Shown: positions 59,223-64,000 of the stretch, one piece after another | Layout of the letters: the number at the start of each line of letters is the position of its first letter | How positions within the stretch are numbered: the first letter of the stretch is position 1 | Source: Gigaspora rosea | Taxonomy: Eukaryota > Glomeromycota > Glomeromycetes > Diversisporales > Gigasporaceae | Length of the DNA stretch: 64,000 nucleotides | Assembly: GCA_003550325.1 (NCBI GenBank) | Contig: QKWP01001754.1 | Coordinates: 43,025 to 107,024, forward strand | Reading direction: 5' to 3' | Program-made: the position numbers and the translations under genes | Notes under the pieces: generated by a model | Told to the model about the DNA's origin: nothing | Seen by the model: the letters and a program-made list of their open reading frames with translations, nothing else | Database searches by the model: none

Positions 59223-59656
59223 TATGATTAGTTACAGGTTTTCACTTTCATACAAAATATATATATACTTAAAATTTTTTTATAATAATTACAGATTTGA
59301 TCTAGTATATACAAATTTTATGCAAAGTAAATACCTATTATGAAATATTATACAAAAATTTATTATCATTTGCTACTATAACAATACTAGTAAGAATATA
59401 TTGTTAATATAAAAAACTGTATTATATTGAGTACAATATGTAGTAGCAATAATAAAGGACCTAGACATCTCTAATATAAATCATAAATGATCTGCATAAA
59501 TTTGAAGGTTTTTGCTACTCCTAAAATCAAGTAAATTTGCTAAAAATTTAATTATTATATACAAATTTAGTATATTTATTTGTATAACAAAAACAATTTT
59601 TATAACAAGTTAGATCTTTATTTTGTATAACAGATAATAATACTATGGTATATATT

Positions 59657-60240
59657 GTCGCGGTCATAATCGGTTTTTCGGTAGAAGTTGACCTCGGGAT
59701 ATGAAGAAACACAAGATGACGATAAAAGGTTGGGCCTCCCGATCATATATGGTACGAATTGGGTCACAGTTCATCAATCACCAACGATTAATTACAGAAT
59801 TAAGAAACACGAGTTCTTAATTACCTGGATTTGATTATCAATCAAGTTACACAAGGATCACGAGTTTTGAAAGTTAAGTATTGATTGATTGTTGATTGAT
59901 TATATAATCCGATAAAAAGCATAATTTTATTAACCATTGTGTAATTAATTGGAGATCCGTTATCAAATATATAAGTAACATATGAAAAATAAAGAAGTTA
60001 GTTGGACTCGGTTATTCGAATTTACAGAAAGGACAAGAGAATTAGAACTTATACGTATACCTGCAAGTTGCTATAAGGACATGACTGTAAGTATGTAATG
60101 GGTTGGTTACGACTTTCATGAAGACCAAAAACTTATTCACAGCCATTAGCTGCGACATATATATAGAAAAATTATTTTTGAGATTGATGATTATATAAAT
60201 AATTTTTATTTTTATTTTATAACAGAGTAAATTCCACAAT
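59657..60240. other. Non-repetitive insertion-like stretch, origin unknown
   Basis: GC is higher than in the surrounding DNA. It begins gtcgcggtcataatcgg and includes two related words ending in cacgag (ttaagaaacacgagttctta, aggatcacgagttttg). No coding frame and no matching ends. A degenerate piece of a larger element is possible but not shown. Confidence 0.3.
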
Positions 60241-60299
60241 GCATGCTAGTAAAACTTGTATTGATTAGCTAAATTAGATAAAATCTACATTGATTATTT

Positions 60300-60432
60300 A
60301 AAATATGTAAAACCCGCTTTTTGAATATGTAAAATATGTAAATTTGCTTTTGAATAAGTAAAATGCCTTTTGAATATATAAAATATGTAAAACCCGCTTT
60401 TAAAATGTAAAACCCACTTTTGAATATATAAA
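60300..60432. repeat. Short degenerate tandem repeat
   Basis: Words aaatatgtaaaacccgcttt and ttgaatatataaaatatg recur about six times with a 20-35 base period. The minus-strand frames here come from this. Confidence 0.55.
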
Positions 60433-60437
60433 TTCGA

Positions 60438-60935
60438 AATGAAAATCTTAACTTTAACAAGATATCTTAGCAACCACTTGATCAAATTCGATAAAAATTT
60501 TTTATTTGAATTCTATGGATCTATAAAACTTAAATAAAAAAATTTTTATCAAATTTGATTAGACAATTGCTAAAATACCTTCGCTCAAAATTTTAGAAAA
60601 AAATCAAACTATTTATACAAGCTGCACCAAATTTTTTCAAAACTTTGGGCAAAGGTATCTTAGCAACTACCTGATCAAATTTGATGAAAATTTTTTTATT
60701 TAAATTCTATAGATTCATAAAAAGAATTCAAATAAAAAATTTTCATCAAATTTGATCAGNTACAAGCTGCACCAAATTTTTTCAAAACTTTGGGCAAAGG
60801 TATCTTAGCAACTACCTGATCAAATTTGATGAAAATTTTTTTATTTAAATTCTATAGATTCATAAAATTCAAATAAAAAAATTTTATCAAATTTGATCAG
60901 ATAGTTGCTAAGATACCTTTGCTCAAGTTTTGGAA
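60438..60935. repeat. Three diverged palindromic units, about 145 bp each
   Basis: Each unit has atcttagcaactacctgatc, caaatttgatgaaaattttt, aattctatagattcataa and then the inverse. The second and third are almost identical and meet at the single N (60760), so one may be an assembly duplicate. Confidence 0.65.
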
Positions 60936-61467
60936 AAATTTGGCACAATTAGGTTTCTCTGTGATGAAGAGGACAAAAAATTATAGTACTCACTCTAATT
61001 TTTACAAGTTCAAATGAAACAAGTTACTGCGCACTAAAAATAGGACTATTATCTGAATTAATCTTAATTTGCTAAAATTTAAATTTGGTCCTTTAACCAA
61101 ATTTGGTTCAATTTGCTAAAAAAAAATATAACCTATATCATAGATATCTGGGGTCCTAATAATAGTATAAGTACAATGCTATAATTTGTTATAATTTATT
61201 ATAATTATAACAAATTATGATATTGTACATTTGCAGAATGGAGTTAGATTGAGCCAAAGCTAGAAAAAATCTGGACGAAATAGGGTTTTAAAGAAGTTCT
61301 TTACCAATCAGACCGCTGGAATCATACCAGAGGCATACTTTGAAAATATGTATCAAGGAAAGGGAGACTATGAGTGCATAAAGTCTAGGCTGACCAATCC
61401 TTCTGGGCTATCAGATTGGAAGTTTGAAAAATACCAGAAGAGGTTTAAGAAGATGATAGGATGCAGG

Positions 61468-61747
61468 CAGTGTTGTTACAGGACAGCTTTGGACAGTAGT
61501 TTGGACAATTTTGAACAATTTTGAACAATTAAATAAAGTAAAATTACTTAAAATTTTATTAAGACAATCTATTTTAATTTTAACTAGAATATGTTCAGCA
61601 CCTTAAAAAATATATAATTATATGTTTTTTAGACAAATTTAATTATTATTAAAGCCTGTATAAGCTTTGAACAATCTTGGACACTTGGACATTTTGGACA
61701 TAGACAAGGCCAAAAAAGGCCTTGGACAGCCAAAATGTACAATACTG
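61468..61747. mobile_element. hAT-like MITE, CAGTGTTG ends, 8-bp TSD
   Basis: Starts CAGTGTTGTTACAGGACAGC and ends acaatactg; flanks GATGCAGG (61460-61467) and GATACAGG (61748-61755) agree at seven of eight. The interior repeats tttggaca words and shares its AT-rich core with the element at 28912. It also contains the inverted pair aaggccaaaaaaggcctt. Confidence 0.75.
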
Positions 61748-62830
61748 GATACAGGTACTGGGGTTGGGTAAACTTCACAAGAGCAGAGTAGATAATGAAA
61801 AGCAGTTGCAAGTAACTCCTAACTACAAGTGTAAGCTTTGATAAATGCATAAGTTACTAAAATGCAGGTGAATAACTGGGTGGAACAGGTACTACTTTAC
61901 CAAGTTTTTCATAAGAATACATGCCACAGGGTATAGAGTTCTAAGGGTATAGAACTAGTATCTGGAACAATATTTTAGTAATACAAGAAGGTTGGCAAAA
62001 GGAACAAGGATCAAAGAGATTAAATAGGCAATGCCAGTACATAGGTCACAAGTATGGTAGCTAGTATAGAACCCTAGAGTATTTACTTGAATAGGCAATG
62101 AAAAGTTGCAAATATAGCTAGTTGTACTCTTGTTAATATCAAAGTAATAACAAGTGATATATTCTTATATTTTTAAATCTTTATTTCTTTTGAACTAATC
62201 TATTATATGCTAAATATGTTTTTTTGTATTTAGCTTTAAAGGTATAGTGTAATACAATATAAATATAAATGCCGAATTATTTGTTGTACATACAAAAATC
62301 AGCGGTTTATATAAACAAAGTTAGAATAATTTTAAAAATTAAAATAAATTAGTCGAAAACAATTTAAAAATTAATTTTTAATCTTATGTAAATATAAACA
62401 AGAATATTTCAATATATTTTTCAATTTTTCAATACTATAAAATTTTGCGAGGAGTTGTTAATTTTTACGAGGAGATCTACATAAATTATCAACTCTGATT
62501 GGTTAGAATCTATGTAAATCATATGATCATCATATGATTTGTTATGATTTGCATAATTTGCAACGTGATTACTATTAAAAATGATCTACATTACACTCTA
62601 CCTTTAAAGCTATAAATAATTATGTGTAACATTATTCGCTAACGCTTGCCTGGCCGTTTGGCCTTACCAACTAATAACTAAAGACTAATGCTTCAACTTT
62701 AAAATGTGGCGCAGTAAAATTAAATTTAATAATAAAGCGCAGCAAAATTAACTATTATATGCAATATATAATAAATATATAAAAATAAATAAAATTTTAT
62801 TTAAATATTTATAATAAAAATAATTACAAA
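61748..62830. other. Intergenic downstream of the F-box-like gene
   Basis: Nothing supported. Around 61230-61460, just before the hAT-like element, a stretch is slightly GC-richer and could be old coding, but it has many stops. Confidence 0.4.
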
Positions 62831-63775
62831 TTATTTACTTTCTGATTCATTTTCTTCAGAATTTGTTTCGCTATCGCTTTCAAGATTACCAAATATACTT
62901 AACTCTGCAAAATGGTATGCTCTTGCACTAGCACGTTCCAATTCAGCATATGGATTTTCCTCTTCTTTTTTATTATAACTAAAAAAATCACGATTATATA
63001 ATAATTTTTTTGGAAAATCCCAATTTTTAACAACTCCACCATATTTTTCTATATAAAGATCTTTTTTATTTAAAATTTTATATAAATTACGAAGAACTAT
63101 TCGAATAACATCATTATAGAAAAATTCAGTATATTTAAACTCTTTTCTTTTTCTATAAATTGAATCTTTTAATTTATTAATCGAATCAAATAAAAATTCT
63201 TTTTTCTGAATAGTACAATCTGGACATAATTTGAAGTCAACATCTTCACTTATCCAAGGATCAATTGTATCAGTTAGATATTTACAAAATTTATAGTTTG
63301 CTCTTGTTTTGAAAATTGGTGTTGGTTTATAAAAATTCATACGATCAATACAATAATCATTAAGAACATCTAATTTAAAATTGATTTTTTTAATTGATGT
63401 TTGTCTTTCACCAAAATCTTTTCTACAAGAGGTACATAAACGATTAAGATTTTTTAAGTAGATAGAATAATAGGTTTTGTATTTGCGTACATGGGGATTT
63501 GGACCATTAATTCCAAGTTGGTCACAAAAAGATTCCCAAAAATCATGAGTTTCAACTATTTGTTTCCAAAGTTTACAAACCAAAGAAACAAAAAGAAAAA
63601 TAAAAGGATCATCAAAGCAATTTAAAACCAAAGTTAAAAAATGGATATTTTTAACTTCATTAGCTCTTTTGATCATTTTAGATTCAATAGATGTTTTTAA
63701 TTTTTTCTTTGAAAAGTTATATTGCTCATTGAATTTTCGTTTTTGAACTTTAGGAATTTCAATTTGTGTGTTCAT
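62831..63775 (-). CDS. F-box-like protein with two CxxC pairs, 314 residues
   Basis: Intronless ORF. Residues about 44-85 (LTLVLNCFDDPF...VSLVCKLWKQIVETHDFWESF) match the second half of an F-box, including the VCK-W core that contacts Skp1, though the first half is weak. After it come two cysteine pairs, C114-C117 (LCTSC) and C184-C187 (LCPDC), with C142 and C164 between them, which could form a zinc site used to hold a target. The middle is Lys/Tyr/Asn-rich, and the last 20 residues are acidic and serine-rich. A role as substrate receptor of an SCF ubiquitin ligase is inference from the F-box alone. Glomeromycotina have many F-box-like genes. The codon pattern looks constrained, with long uninterrupted coding in AT-rich DNA. 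The ATG at 63775 is the first in frame. Confidence 0.8.
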   Translation of the reverse strand: MNTQIEIPKVQKRKFNEQYNFSKKKLKTSIESKMIKRANEVKNIHFLTLVLNCFDDPFIFLFVSLVCKLWKQIVETHDFWESFCDQLGINGPNPHVRKYKTYYSIYLKNLNRLCTSCRKDFGERQTSIKKINFKLDVLNDYCIDRMNFYKPTPIFKTRANYKFCKYLTDTIDPWISEDVDFKLCPDCTIQKKEFLFDSINKLKDSIYRKRKEFKYTEFFYNDVIRIVLRNLYKILNKKDLYIEKYGGVVKNWDFPKKLLYNRDFFSYNKKEEENPYAELERASARAYHFAELSIFGNLESDSETNSEENESESK

Positions 63776-64000
63776 TTTTAAAAGAAAGAAATAAATATTG
63801 AAATATTTTTATTAGCAAAAAATAAAGATATATTTATATAAATATCACTGATCAACATGATCACCTTAAATTTTTGAAACGAACGGAAAAACCTATGATC
63901 ACTCTCTTCGAATTGAATTCTATTTTGTTTAACGAAAAAAGTTGTATCAATTATTTAATTGATAAAGAAGTAATTACAAAATCTAATTGTATACATTGTT

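Noticed and set aside
59657-60240. Possible solo LTR
   Set aside because: It starts with TG and is GC-richer, but no matching CA end, no flanking duplication and no second copy are visible.
1-64000. CRISPR arrays, bacterial operons, rRNA genes
   Set aside because: No regularly spaced identical repeats with unique spacers and no rRNA core sequences were seen; the spliced genes are eukaryotic.

Overview
This window looks like AT-rich nuclear DNA from a fungus, most likely an arbuscular mycorrhizal fungus of the Glomeromycotina (Rhizophagus or a relative). That placement is inference. It rests on the very low GC, the short introns (about 60-100 bases) with GT-AG ends, a protein-kinase relic of the type greatly expanded in Rhizophagus, scattered TTAGGG-like repeats, and a very heavy load of small transposons. 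There is one 651-base assembly gap (25946-26596), and there are single Ns at 44826 and 60760.

Six apparently intact genes lie in four islands. At 15.5-18.5 kb an FAD synthase (+) converges on an ornithine aminotransferase (-). At 34.9-37.0 kb there is a complete four-exon cytochrome P450 (+). At 47.0-50.6 kb an acyl-protein thioesterase (+) converges on a PP2C phosphatase with a probable mitochondrial presequence (-). At 62.8-63.8 kb there is an intronless F-box-like protein with two CxxC pairs (-). For the five spliced genes I joined exons by hand; every splice keeps frame and the catalytic residues are present. The genes share no obvious pathway.

Broken host genes or element genes include a protein kinase (40.0-40.75 kb), a TnpB/Fanzor-like nuclease (12.9-13.8 kb), a coiled-coil protein (9.7-10.1 kb), a LINE 3' end (21.6-22.5 kb) and a poly(A)-tailed retrocopy (58.0-59.2 kb).

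Most of the rest is small DNA transposons, and many can be delimited to the base by terminal inverted repeats and target-site duplications (TSDs). They include hAT-like elements with 8-bp TSDs, elements with 9-bp TSDs, pogo-like elements flanked by TA, and several foldback elements. The most striking points are: (1) two hAT-type composites in which two short elements bracket a longer cargo and only the outermost ends share the TSD; one cargo is an intron-bearing protein-kinase fragment; (2) a 2.5-kb near-palindromic foldback with a perfect 8-bp TSD and a related empty site elsewhere in the window; (3) several elements of different terminal type that all carry a minisatellite-like core; (4) a duplicated about 0.5-kb segment whose second copy has been split by at least four nested elements, which gives a natural insertion order.
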